DNA of 64,000 bases from Dolomedes plantarius (lineage: Eukaryota > Arthropoda > Arachnida > Araneae > Dolomedidae): positions 93,908,372-93,972,371 of the forward strand of contig OU015490.1 of the NCBI GenBank assembly GCA_907164885.2. The letters are read 5' to 3'. Position 1 is the stretch's first letter; each line of letters opens with the position of its first letter. Below the pieces are notes generated by a model, which was not told where the DNA came from, made no database searches, and was given only the letters and a program-made list of their open reading frames with translations. Both the position numbers and the translations under genes were made by a program. Shown here one piece after another: positions 13,800 to 46,811 of this stretch.

Positions 13800-15095
13800 G
13801 GGGTCTGAATGTATGCGTGTATTTGGAAACTTACCGAATTTGAATATATTTTATTATAATCAAATTAAGAAATTATATTATCACTGGGTGTTAGTTGGTC
13901 CCGTAGTTTAAAATTTTTCTTGCACCATTCTCTCAGATCATTTCATGGACCTGAATGTGAAGTTCATTTTGTCACAGATTTTTAAGGTTTTTCCACATCT
14001 GAATAATTAAATAACTGTAACGGTCGCAGTAACTTCAAAAAAAGATGACGCCTAAAGCTGTAGCAGCACTACTTGTAAAGTTAATTAAAAGAAAATTACT
14101 CAACTACAAGATGTCAACACTTTTAATAGCTCTGAAATTACTCTAATTTTTTGCAAGAAAACAAAAAGAAAAAGAAAAAAACCCAACACTGTTCATTTTC
14201 AAAAGACTTTTCCCCAACGTAATCAATTTCAAGCTGAGCCTATCATTTTAGTGACAGGTGGAACTGACCTAACAGTTGCGGGATAATCGACCTCACGGTG
14301 GCCAGGAGGTCAACTTCTTTTTAACAGGCGTGATTCATGGCCTTGTCCCTATTCTTAGGCTGTAGTGAAAGTTTTTCAGTGACTTAACGGTTCTCACAAC
14401 CCCAGATGTGGGACCGTCTTGCAGATTATGAGAGATTTTATCTTGGGAAAAGAGTTTCATTCCCTAGGATTATATTGTCAAACGTTTATCTAGCTGGTTT
14501 TAGACGCTTCATAGAGGCTTACAACTGAAGATATTTTTAGCGTCGTATTCCAGGCGGAGAAAGAGTCCACCGTGAAAGGCAAGCATTTACTTATGGATTA
14601 AAATTTAAGTAAATAAATGTGAAGCTGACAGTTCTTCAAAAAAATTCCTGGATATATATTTCAGACAATGGTATGTGCCACTGCGCCTCAGTTTTCAGAA
14701 TTTTAGCTACAGAGGATTACATGGTCAAAAGCTCGAGTGGAAAGAAAAACATGGATGTTTTTTTAAATGTGATGATTCTTTTAGCAGTGAATTTGTGATT
14801 TACTTAAAAATTTTATTTGTGAAGAAGTTTTTAAAAAATATTAAGGAACTTTTATATTGTGATTATTCACCACACCTTAACTGAGTCTGTAAAGAAAATT
14901 TTAATTAAAATAGCAACTCCTTTGAAAATAATTCTCGAATATGATAATATAATTATATACTGTTCTCGTCTTATGGTCATTACAATGCTTTATTTTCAAA
15001 AGTACTGCAGTTAGGCTCATTGTTACTTCATAAGAAATTACCGAAATGCAATTTTAAAGGCAGTTGAACAGTGTATAATATATTACATAGATGTC
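13800..15095. other. No gene recognised
   Basis: AT-rich noncoding sequence with one less AT-rich patch near 14220-14420. A 69-codon frame at 14675 has no recognisable content. Confidence 0.45.
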
Positions 15096-15565
15096 TGGAT
15101 TTTGGGGAAGTATCCTGTAGCAGTCACGAAGAAATTTTCAAATATTGTCGGGGAAAAGTCAGGATTAACTGAGAGTAATCAGAACAGGTCAAAAGATTCG
15201 AATAAATTGGGAAACTGTATGGATTCTGTGTAAATATCCTATAGAAAGAAGTATTCAGATATTATCAAAACTAAGTTAGATATAACCCAAAGTAATTTGA
15301 ACTTATGAAACGAATTTCAGAAACTAAATTATTCGATATCTTTATCTGAATTGTGATCGAGTATCCTACCTCAACCGGAAAGAAATACTCAAACAAGAAC
15401 TGTTAAGACAAAATTAGAAGCAGCTCAAAGTAATCTGAAAAGGTCAAAATAGACTAAGATCTTCCATTCCTTGAATTCAAATCAAGTATCCTATAGAAGT
15501 CAACAGCAAACTTTGAAGGAAAATTGTTAAGACGAGGTTAGCAGTACTTTAAAGCAATCTGAGTG
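15096..15565. repeat. Degenerate tandem repeat, ~125-bp unit, about 4 copies
   Basis: The phrase TATCCT(A/G)TAG or its variant recurs at about 15111, 15235, 15362 and 15487. Each time it is followed by an AAGAAAT/TTCAAA-type block and a CAAAGTAATCTGAA-type block. Spacing is 124-127 bp and identity is low, so the array is old. Confidence 0.7.
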
Positions 15566-16057
15566 GTAGATTGTTGCTTATCCAAGGTGATATAATTTGT
15601 CATAACTTGCTCTTCTATATTCATGTCATGAAAGTCATTTAAAATTGTTTTAAGAGAAGTTGGAAATAATTGACAGAAATCTAAGGTATAAAATTTGCTT
15701 GAGAAAATTCCTATAGTAGTAAAAAAAACCTTTTAAAAGAATCTATTGGTCAAACTTTAAACTTTATTTTGAATTAAAACGAGTGAAAACATTTTATTAT
15801 AATGGCATCAACATCTACTGGACATAGTGCTTCATTCAGAGGTCCCTTGCCTGGGGAGTCAAAACCCCATAAAACTCACCATTCTTATAAGGTATGGTAA
15901 AAAGTTATATTAATTTTTCAGAGTATAATCGTATACTGTACTCTAGATAATCAAAAATACTTTATTAATCTAATAGCATATTTTTGTATAACTGTCGTAT
16001 ATGATATTATACTCTGTATTAAATTATTGAAGAAAACTGTATTAGTTTTATAAAGTA
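15566..16057. other. No gene recognised
   Basis: AT-rich spacer without ORFs or repeat structure. Confidence 0.4.
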
Positions 16058-16848
16058 CTAGCTGAAAACCCGTACTTCGCTACGGAGTACATTCAAATTA
16101 AATACAACGGTCAATGTATGCAATTAATGCCAAAAATATGTATAAATATATTTATAATAAATACAACGATCAATGTATGCAATTGATGTTAAAAAAAAAA
16201 AAGAAAAATATATTTAAAAAAAATCGTAACGGATATTTTTATAGACAAAATAATGTAGAAGAAAATATTCAAATTAAATCTAATATGACATACTAAAGAA
16301 CATAGTATGTTTAATATAGTACAGTTTCAAGAACATATCTTTTACTGTATTTTAATATTTTTTTAATAATGTCCAATCGTCTGCCGCATTAGCAAGAAAA
16401 GAAAAATATTTTTTTTGTCTATTTAGTTGTTATGCACTTGACGATAAATTTATTTAAAGTACCAGAAAAAGATATCACGTGATCAGCATTTAATAAAGTA
16501 AATTCTAAAAATTAATCTTTAAAAATTCACCAAAAATCAGAAAATTGAAATAATGATTCGAAAAATATTTCATTTAAAAGAACTTACTATGATCTATCTC
16601 GTGATATAAATTTTATAACCCTCAAATAGTTATTTTAAATGCAAACTTAAAAAAATTTACTAAAACAGCTTAAAAATTTAATTTTAAAAAATCTAACAAG
16701 AATTTTTCAAAAATCTTTCTTAGTGCACCCCTACACCATATGAAGAATCGCCATGCAAAATTTCATCCCTTTAGGTCCAGCGGTTTGGTCTGTGCGTTGT
16801 ATGTCATTGAGTCAGTGCTTTACGAAACTGTTTTATATATATAGATTT
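16058..16848 (+). mobile_element. Family A interspersed repeat, copy 3
   Basis: It begins CTAGCTGAAAACCCGTACTT, continues through TACGGAGTAC and a GGTCAATGTATGCAATTAAT block, and ends with the CAGCGGTTTGGTCTGTGCG block and a TATATATATAGAT tail. Together with copy 4 it defines the consensus orientation used here. Confidence 0.78.
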
Positions 16849-17458
16849 TCGCATAAATGCAACATAATGCCCAAATAACTTGTTATTTTTAATGGTGTAT
16901 ATAAGGATATACATAATAAACTATAATTTGGACATTATAAGGTTAAATCTGTAGTAAATTTTTTTTCTTGTTTTTATAACTGACTTGAGCTATTTGGTTT
17001 GTATGTTCTGAAGACATACAAGTCATACAGCTTTATTTGTAGGTCCGTTGTCAGGGGAATCAAAACCTCATAAATCTAACTATTCATGAAAGGAACAGTA
17101 AAAAACTATATTGATTTTACAGAGTATAACCGCATATTCTATAAAAATATCTACTATAAAAAAGTATATTAAATTTATTGATTTTATTGTATGTGTAATA
17201 TCATATCAAAATCACTTCTTATTTACATGATGTGTATAAACAGAAATATAATGCAAAATAATTTGGTCATTATTTTGTTAGATATGTTAAGAAACACAAG
17301 ATAAAAGTTGTTTTTAGTTTGTAAAAGACCACATGGGAACCTTGTTTACAGTCGGTAATCTTGGGTAATCTTTCTCGATTGGGTCGGTAATCTTTCGTAT
17401 GGGTTATAATTAATTAAAGCAAACTCATTTACACATCGAAATAAAGGTTTATTTTAAG

Positions 17459-17530
17459 ACTACCTGAAAACCCATACTTAGCTACGGAGTACATTCAAAT
17501 TAAATACAACGGTATATGCAATTAATGCCA

Positions 17531-17620
<90 letters not shown>

Positions 17621-18310
17621 AATACAACGATAAATGTATGCAATTGATGTAAAAAAAACAAAAAAATATATTTTTAAAAAAATCGTAAGGGATATTTTTA
17701 TAGGCAAAATAATGTAGAAGGAAATATTCAAATTAAATCTAATAGACCATACTAAAGAATATAGTACAGTGAATATAGTACAGTTTGAGAAACATATCTT
17801 TTACTGTATTTTAATATTTTTTGGATAATGTCCAATCGTCTGCCGTATAAGCAAGAAAAAAAAATAATTTTTTTTGACTATTTCGTTGTTATGCACGTGA
17901 CGCAAAATTACACAAAAATAAAAGAAACCACGTGATCATCATTTAATAAATTAATTTCTAAAAATTAATCTTTAAAAATTCCATAAAAATCAGAAAATGG
18001 AGATAAAGATTCGAAAAAGATTTCATTTTAAAGGAATTTTTATGATATTTCTCGTGATATAAATTTTATAACCCTCGGGTTATTATTTTAAATGCAAACT
18101 TTAAAGAATGTTACGAAAAAAGCTTAAAAATTTAATTTTAAAAAAATCTAAGAAGAATTTTTCAAAAATCTCTCTTAGTGCACCACTACCCTATAAGAAG
18201 AATCGCCATGCAAAATTTCAGGCCTTTAGATCTAGCGGTTTGGTCTGTGCTTTATATGTCAGTCAGTCAGTCAGTTACGGAACTGCTTTATATATATATA
18301 TATATATAGA
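17459..18310 (+). mobile_element. Family A interspersed repeat, copy 4
   Basis: Same order as copy 3: a start block with TACGGAGTAC, an internal TA/CA tract (17533-17614), the AATTAATCTTTAAAAATTCC region, an AGCGGTTTGGTCTGTGC block, CAGTCAGTCAGTTACGGAAC and a TATATA-GAT tail. It lies about 0.7 kb upstream of the first tetraspanin coding exon. Confidence 0.78.
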
Positions 18311-18985
18311 TAATTTAATGAAATGTTTCAATCCATTTTTGTTATTAGTACTTTAAAGAACTGGTCATTACGCATTTGTTTTGCTAAATATCTTCTATAC
18401 CCTTGAAAGAATGCCACTTATGCTGCAATGAATTGCATGAACATAAACTTAGAGTTTACTATTATAAAAATATACTTAACGTTAAATTCGTAAATGAAAA
18501 ATATAAAGTTGTTCATGACTTAGAAGTATTTTGATTTTGTGCCGCATTGTAGAAAATCAAATCGAAGAAATTCAGATTTGAAAGAAGAAACTAAACAAAA
18601 CTTCTTCGATCTACGATTTGTCATAACCTAAAGGAACAGAAAAATATGTAAGCAGGCCCTAGTATATACTAGCGGATGGAACAGATGAGAGCTTTATGTA
18701 TAATTCTTCAGCACGTGGTAATTAAACACACATACCAAAGTACTTCTATTTGTTGCTATTTCTTTTTTTTGTGTAGTTTATTGCCTTTTATAATCATTCC
18801 GAAAGTAAATTGGTGTGGTTTTTGCTTTATTACTTTTAATTTTGGTAGTATTTCTAAGTTTGTCCAGAACATGGAATATATAACACTATAAAATTATTTA
18901 AGAGGATTAAATCTGCTGTATGATATTTTCACTCTTTTGGTTGTTCATTTGTATTCACGATCGTAATTTTTATTTCTCGTTACAG
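18311..18985. other. Sequence immediately upstream of the first tetraspanin coding exon
   Basis: AT-rich, ending in the pyrimidine-rich TTATTTCTCGTTACAG acceptor. It is therefore most simply read as the end of an upstream intron. No promoter motif can be assigned. Confidence 0.5.
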
Positions 18986-18994
18986 CTTCCAAGA

Positions 18995-40853
<21,859 letters not shown>

Positions 40854-41245
40854 GAGATGACGAAGGGAGATTTTTTTTTACTTTACTCCGTCCACATCGA
40901 AGTCCAATATTGGGGATGAGTGACGATCTCTGAGAGAACAATGATATACACCCATTTTCACCATGTTTGCTGTGCTATTCAGACATCTCGTGACATACGC
41001 AGGAGGGAATCATATTTATGAATTGTATTTGTCTTTCGTATAAAGTTTGTTTGTTGATTTGTGATCCGTTGTTTGCATTTTGGAAGCGTTGGCTAGTTTC
41101 TCACTCATTTTTCTTCAACATTAAATACATTTAAAGGACTTTTAATAATCGTTTCTGAGAAGGGGCCTGTCTTAAGGTCCAGTCGTTTTTTAATTATATT
41201 TCCAAAAATAATTCATATTAATAAAGCTATGACATTTATTTAGTG
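40854..41245 (+). terminator. Tetraspanin 3'UTR with poly(A) signal
   Basis: A canonical AATAAA lies at 41220-41225, followed about 15-20 bases later by a T/G-rich stretch. This is a plausible cleavage site near 41240. No earlier canonical signal was noticed between the stop codon and this point. Confidence 0.6.
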
Positions 41246-41689
41246 TTTTCCTATAATATTTGATTTACTCTAAACAATGCACTTGTTATAGAAATTATTC
41301 GAAAAAATATTAACAAAAATGTGTGAAAATCCCATCAGATATTGGAGACAAAATTTTTTCAAATCATAGAGCAGAGAAACAAAAGTAATTGGGAATGATT
41401 AGAAATAAATTGAGCTTAAATCGAATTTGAAAATCAAATTGAGTTCTCTTTCTCAGGAGAAGGAAGCCAAGACCGAGAAAGGCAGCAAAGCTAGAGTTGC
41501 AATTCCACAGAAGCTGAACTATAAAAGATGGAATTGCCTATATGAGAAGTAGAAAAGTTTAATTTCCAAAGAGTAGTGGAAACGCATGAAACATAGAAAG
41601 GGCACTAGAAATCGATGGATTTGTGTCTATGAGTGTGCTTCTTTCAAAATTGTTTGCGAAGTACCAAACTATATTCAGTTGTCCAATCA

Positions 41690-42470
41690 AAAATTACCCT
41701 CTAAACAAAATGATTATCATCAACAACTAACGGAAAAAAAACTATAATCAGGTTTCCCTATTTGCTTTATCACACTTTCAATCACTTCTCGGTGGGAAGA
41801 AACACGACTAAAATCTGGAGATACATTATAAAGAAAATGATTACCATCAGCAGCTAACGGAAAACATGCTTCAATCAGGTTTTCTTCTTTGCTTAATCAT
41901 ATTTTAATTCTCTTCTCAGAGGGAAGGAACTGGACATAAAAACTGAAGATTGACATTGCTTGCTCCTATTATCAAGTCAAAACAAATATATTATTTAAGT
42001 TATAAAGCCACTCCATCAAAATTACCACGATTCATCACTGCAGGTACTATCTGAATTGAAAAGCATAGTACAATCTCTTTTTTCGTGTCGCTTTACCATA
42101 CTTCTAATCAGCTCTCAGTGGGAAGGAACTGAATCTGAAAATCGAAGATGGTCATTAGTTGCTCCTTTTACCAGATCGTAACAAAGCCATTATTCAAAAT
42201 ATAGTATCACTCCATTGAAATTATCCCTATTCAATACTACAGGTGCTATCTGAATTTAAAAGCTTAATATAATCCTTTTTTCTCGTTGCTTTACCATATT
42301 TTTAATAAGCTCTCATTGGGAAAGAACTGAACCTAAAAACTGAAGATTGCCATTGGTTGCTCCTGTTACCAAGTCGAAACAAAGATATTATTAAAAATAT
42401 AATACCAGTCTATAGAAATTACCTTGATTCATCTCTGCAGGTACTATTTGAATAGAAATAAGAAGTTTAC
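41690..42470. repeat. Degenerate tandem repeat, ~195-bp unit, about 3.5 copies
   Basis: GGGAAGGAACTG-type landmarks recur at about 41922, 42118 and 42316 (a weaker one at 41793). Each is followed by CTGAA(A/G)AT, TTGCTCCT.TTACCA and CTGCAGGTACTAT.TGAAT blocks. Copies are clearly diverged. Confidence 0.75.
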
Positions 42471-43027
42471 CAGATTTTGGTTCATATTTTATCTTTGAAA
42501 AAAATCACAGGTTATTCTCTTAATAAGGTTTTTTTTCTTAATACAAAGAATTTCAGGACATTTTAAAATTTTGTCAAAAATTGAGGAAATTCATAGATGT
42601 AAAAATATTAAGTACTGTTGCTGAATTTTTTTTTGGAAACTGAATGTTTAAGAGAACCTGGATTAAAAACGCATATTCTAAAATTAGAAAAGATCATTGG
42701 TTAAGGAGATAATTTAGATAGTTAAGCAGAAATATGTCGTTGAGGATTTCGTTTTCTATGTACCCAAGACTCAAAACCCATCACTCTATTTTTGTTAATT
42801 ATTTCGAAAAAATTATCTTGTTATGTGTTTTTCTATTACTTCCTTGCTTTCTTTCTCATATTATTTTTTAATTGCTTTTCATAATTTAATGCCTTTACTT
42901 CATCTTCCATGTATTATTGCTGTATCATCGAACTGTTGCTGAATTCCGTCTAATATAGTGCTGTTGTGTCCCTTATCTTACTAAGTTGAATTTCAGACGT
43001 ACTGTAAGACGTACTGTAATAATTTTT

Positions 43028-44335
43028 GCATCATTCCAGGTTTTCGAAATGAAAATAAATACCTCAAGAAAATGAAAGAATTTGAATGTAACTTCTGCAA
43101 AATTTTCTCGGAATAAATATTTTCAAAAAATTTTAAAACATAAAGTATTAGACTACAAACTTGGAAAAACATGTATAATAAAATAAAAATTTATTGATAG
43201 GAAGTCTTAGTCACATTTTAACGAAATATACCGGGTGGGCAAAAAGTACGTATAAACTTTAAAAATTCATAAAATCCGGAAAAATAACCAAAATAGAAAA
43301 AGGTTTGCAGGGTTAGCATCGCTAGGTCACGGGATTTTTTTAAGACAGGAAAAAAAAATAACTCAACAGCCGACAGATGGCGCTGGTACGAGCGAATTCC
43401 GTGGATATATGAAATGAGACGGTTATAAGAACGTGCGCTCCTGATCCACAACCAGTTCACCGTTGTTCCGCGAACCGCCGAGAGGTGTCATGTATACATC
43501 CGGACCTGCTGGACTCTGCGTTGCTTGATTTTTGATTAGCCTGCAATGCCTTATCCCCTGTGGTGGGGGTCATGTGGTACACCTACTGCTGTAATAATCG
43601 ATTTAGAAGCATTCTTTTCATTATTTGCGTATCTTTTCTTTGACTTGTGTAAGTCAGCGCCACCTGTCGGCTGTTTTTCAGTTATTTTTTTTTCCTGTCT
43701 CAAAAAAAAAAAATCCCGTGACCTACCGATGCTAACCCTTCAAACCTTTTTTTATTTTGGTTAGTTTTCTGGTTTTTATGAAATTTTAAAGTTTATACGG
43801 ACTTTTTGCCCACCCGGTATAAATTATTCACTCTTTTATAGCATGATATCTCCATTTTAGCATCTTTCCAGGTTTACAAAATGGAAATAAATAACTGAAG
43901 AAAATGATGGAATTTGAATGCGAAATTTTCTCGGAATAAATATTTTCAGAAAATGGTAAAAAATAAAGTATTAGACTACAAACTTGGAAAAACATGTATA
44001 ATGAAATAAAAAATTATTGATAGAAAGTCCATAGTCATATTTTAACGCATTGTATAAATTATTCACTCTTCGATGGGTTACTGGAATCTAACAAGTACAG
44101 CTCTACTGAGCGACGTTTTTTGTTGTATGAAAATACAGTCAAACAAACTGAGAATTTTTGCCCCCACGTCTGATTTACAAGTGAAAATAAGTAATAAAAG
44201 AAAATGAAAGTATGTAAATGTATGTAAATGTATCAGAATAAACAGTTTGATGAAAACGATTTAAAACTAAAAATCATAAATTCATTCTATAGAAAATGAG
44301 TAATAAAATGAAGATTTATCTCTTATTGAGATCCT
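43028..44335. repeat. Tandemly repeated ~240-bp unit, three copies, one split by a MITE
   Basis: Blocks ATTTTCTCGGAATAAATATT, AAAGTATTAGACTACAAACT and TGGAAAAACATGTATAAT occur in order in 43028-43230 and again in 43858-44070. A more diverged third copy follows at about 44160-44335. The first copy is interrupted by the 587-bp element at 43231. Confidence 0.8.
43231..43817. mobile_element. Mariner-like MITE (587 bp) with ~160-bp inverted ends
   Basis: The left starts CCGGGTGGGCAAAAAGTACG; the complement of the right starts CCGGGTGGGCAAAAAGTCCG. The ends stay alignable over about 160 bp, through CCCGTGACCTA and the GCCGACAG(A/G)TGGCGCTG blocks. TA lies on both sides. The middle has no recognisable transposase. 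Confidence 0.9.
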
Positions 44336-45434
44336 ACTGACAAAAATACTATACAATTTTTTAATATATCATTAGTTAGTGTATTTAAGTGTCTCTAACC
44401 TTGTTAGGCACATCATCACAGTTAAACTATACCACAAGAACACTCATATTAATCATTGCTCGAGAAACAAAATTTCTGAAGTCAAGGAAAATGTTCAGAA
44501 TCATTCTTGTACGGAAATTCTTGTACGTAAAATAATTCAAACTCACAATATCTGACATATGAGGTAAGACAAATAAAACTGAAGATAATATTATACAACC
44601 ATATGAGATTTCATAACTGGTATAGCCTTACTTATAAGACATATAAAATTAAGATGAAAATTTAGAATTATCCAACTGAAAAAATATAGCAGAACTTATG
44701 TTTTACACATTAGGTAAAATACGCAAAACTTATGAGAAAGTTCGGTCTCTTTTTGTGCCTTATAATAAAACTCCAACACTTCCACAAGAATGTACATAAA
44801 AATTTTTAAGAATCGTTAAAAATGTTTAAAAACTTATACCTATCTTTTTCAGTTTTCCAATGTGTGTTTCATTTCAGTAAGAAGTTTTAAAATGTTCTTG
44901 TATTGATTATTAGCGATATAATCAGTTAATATTTTGCACAAATTGCCTTTTTTTTTTGTTTTAAAATTTTCTCGGCATCTTCCTACGTTCCTGAGTGAGT
45001 TTACCTAATTAATAACAAATGCTTTGCTCTTATAACGAGATTCCTGCAATTTTTAGTGTGATTTGAGCGTAAACAGGAAGAATTTTCACCTGAGTCATCA
45101 GGTGGATTTGAGACCATTATAAATTACCGACATTCTTCAAAATACAATGAGTTTGCACGGAAAGATCTTAGATTTTCAAGGCCACAGAAATTATTATCAC
45201 TAAATTTGTTTTTCAAGAAATTTCTGATTTCCACATGCGGTAGCACTAGTATAAATTTATTTTCCTCATTTTTCCCTCAGAAGAGTCTGAGAAAATATTC
45301 CTCCGAACCTTACAACTTGAGATAACAAGTTAAATCAATGGGGTTTGTAATGCTTCTTTTCGATTCTAAACTATGATAAATATAGAAGTTGCTAGCTTAT
45401 ACTTTTTCTGAAAAGATGAGTTGTTTTCACTTTT
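44336..45434. other. No gene recognised
   Basis: AT-rich noncoding sequence. Repeated TAAGACA.AT(A)AAA phrases near 44560-44720 hint at another worn tandem repeat, but copies could not be aligned by eye. Confidence 0.4.
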
Positions 45435-45830
45435 GTTGTTGTTTTCAATCCCCTTGGTGTAGGAAAGCCTACACCGTCCAAAGGATCTAGGTCCTCAAAT
45501 CCTAGGTCTTTGGCGAAGGGTAGTAAGCAGCTTCATTTTAAGGCTAGGTACAACTAGCGCTGAAGTATGACTTGAGCTCGAAGAATATCAGTCCCGTAAT
45601 TTTGAACTCAGTCAAGTGACGAGACCGAACACTTGACCACGCACCTCCAGAGGTAAATTTGAGAACTTGGAGGACATTGTAGCCACGACGTATTTTGCTT
45701 GCCCCGGTCACCATTAGTGAATACGGCGGTGGATTCGCGGCGACGAGCATCCAACCAGGGACGTTCAGATCACTGGCCCGCTGCTCTTGCCGACTGGGCC
45801 ACCACGTCGTATTTGGTGGCCCAGTTGGCC
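45435..45830 (-). mobile_element. tRNA-derived SINE, family SA, copy 2
   Basis: This is the reverse of the 4636 copy. It carries the AAAGGATCTAGGTCC end block, GTCAAGTGACGAGACCG, and the head with a B-box relative GGTTGGATGCTC (complement of about 45746-45757) and an A-box GGCGGCCCAGTxGG relative near 45800. TTGTTGTTG-type sequence at its far end may be the SINE tail. Confidence 0.8.
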
Positions 45831-46811
45831 ACCAAAAGTACAGACTTCAAAAGTTTGGACTTTTGAAGAAAGAAAAAATAACTAGTACTTTTTAATTCAA
45901 AAAAGTATCCGTGCTAATGCAGGGATTATATTTTTATTTTTAATTTAAAAAGTATTGTCACAAAATAAAAACTAACTAGCTAGAAAGAACGTTGCAACTG
46001 ACAAAACCACCCATTTACTTTGAAGAAATATCTAGAGCTAGGATGTTTTTAACTTATGAATAACACCACTGGCATATAATCCTACGTTCAATGATAATAT
46101 TGATAAAATTGCGGACGAGTCATTATAAATTTTCTTAACTAAACAAGGGCCACCTTCTTGTCTTAAAGTCTAGTTTTAGCATAAATAAAGATAAATGGCA
46201 TAACTTACTAACAATCATATCAAAGTGCTTTTCTTGAAAGACGTTACCTCATTTTTTTACCTTTCTTCCCAGGAAAAGGTTATAGGTAATCAATCTGAAA
46301 ATCATGTTGGTCCATCTTCTTCAACATCAAAATTCCATCCCTGAATAAGACTGATGACAGGGATCTAGAGTTTACAATTGTTTTAAAACCCCCAAAAAAA
46401 TTTTCCTTCCGTTATTAAAAGTTCGTCATTTCCATTATTAAGCTAATAAAACCTTAAATTTTTAGTAAAAAAATCTCAGGGCACAATTTACTGAAATGAA
46501 ACTAGCTTCAGATGGTGTTAAGTCAATAGACACGGGAAAGTAATTGTAAGGGGGTTATTAATTGGGGTGGTGATTTAAAGCTGCAGGTATGAAGAACATT
46601 TTAATATAGAGACGAATGTTTCAAGAACATTAATAAATGGGAACCATGAAATAAGTAGTTTCTTTTTATCCCCATAATATTCACCTATGGGGTAGAGCAG
46701 TTGTGCAGCATGTAGCGTTTATTCGCAGTTGTGCAGATATACTACGTATATATCCATCCACGTATTATTGGAAATTTACAAGGTTGAACACTTACAACAC
46801 AATAAATAATA
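45831..46811. other. No gene recognised
   Basis: AT-rich noncoding sequence between the SINE and the Helitron-like element. Confidence 0.45.
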
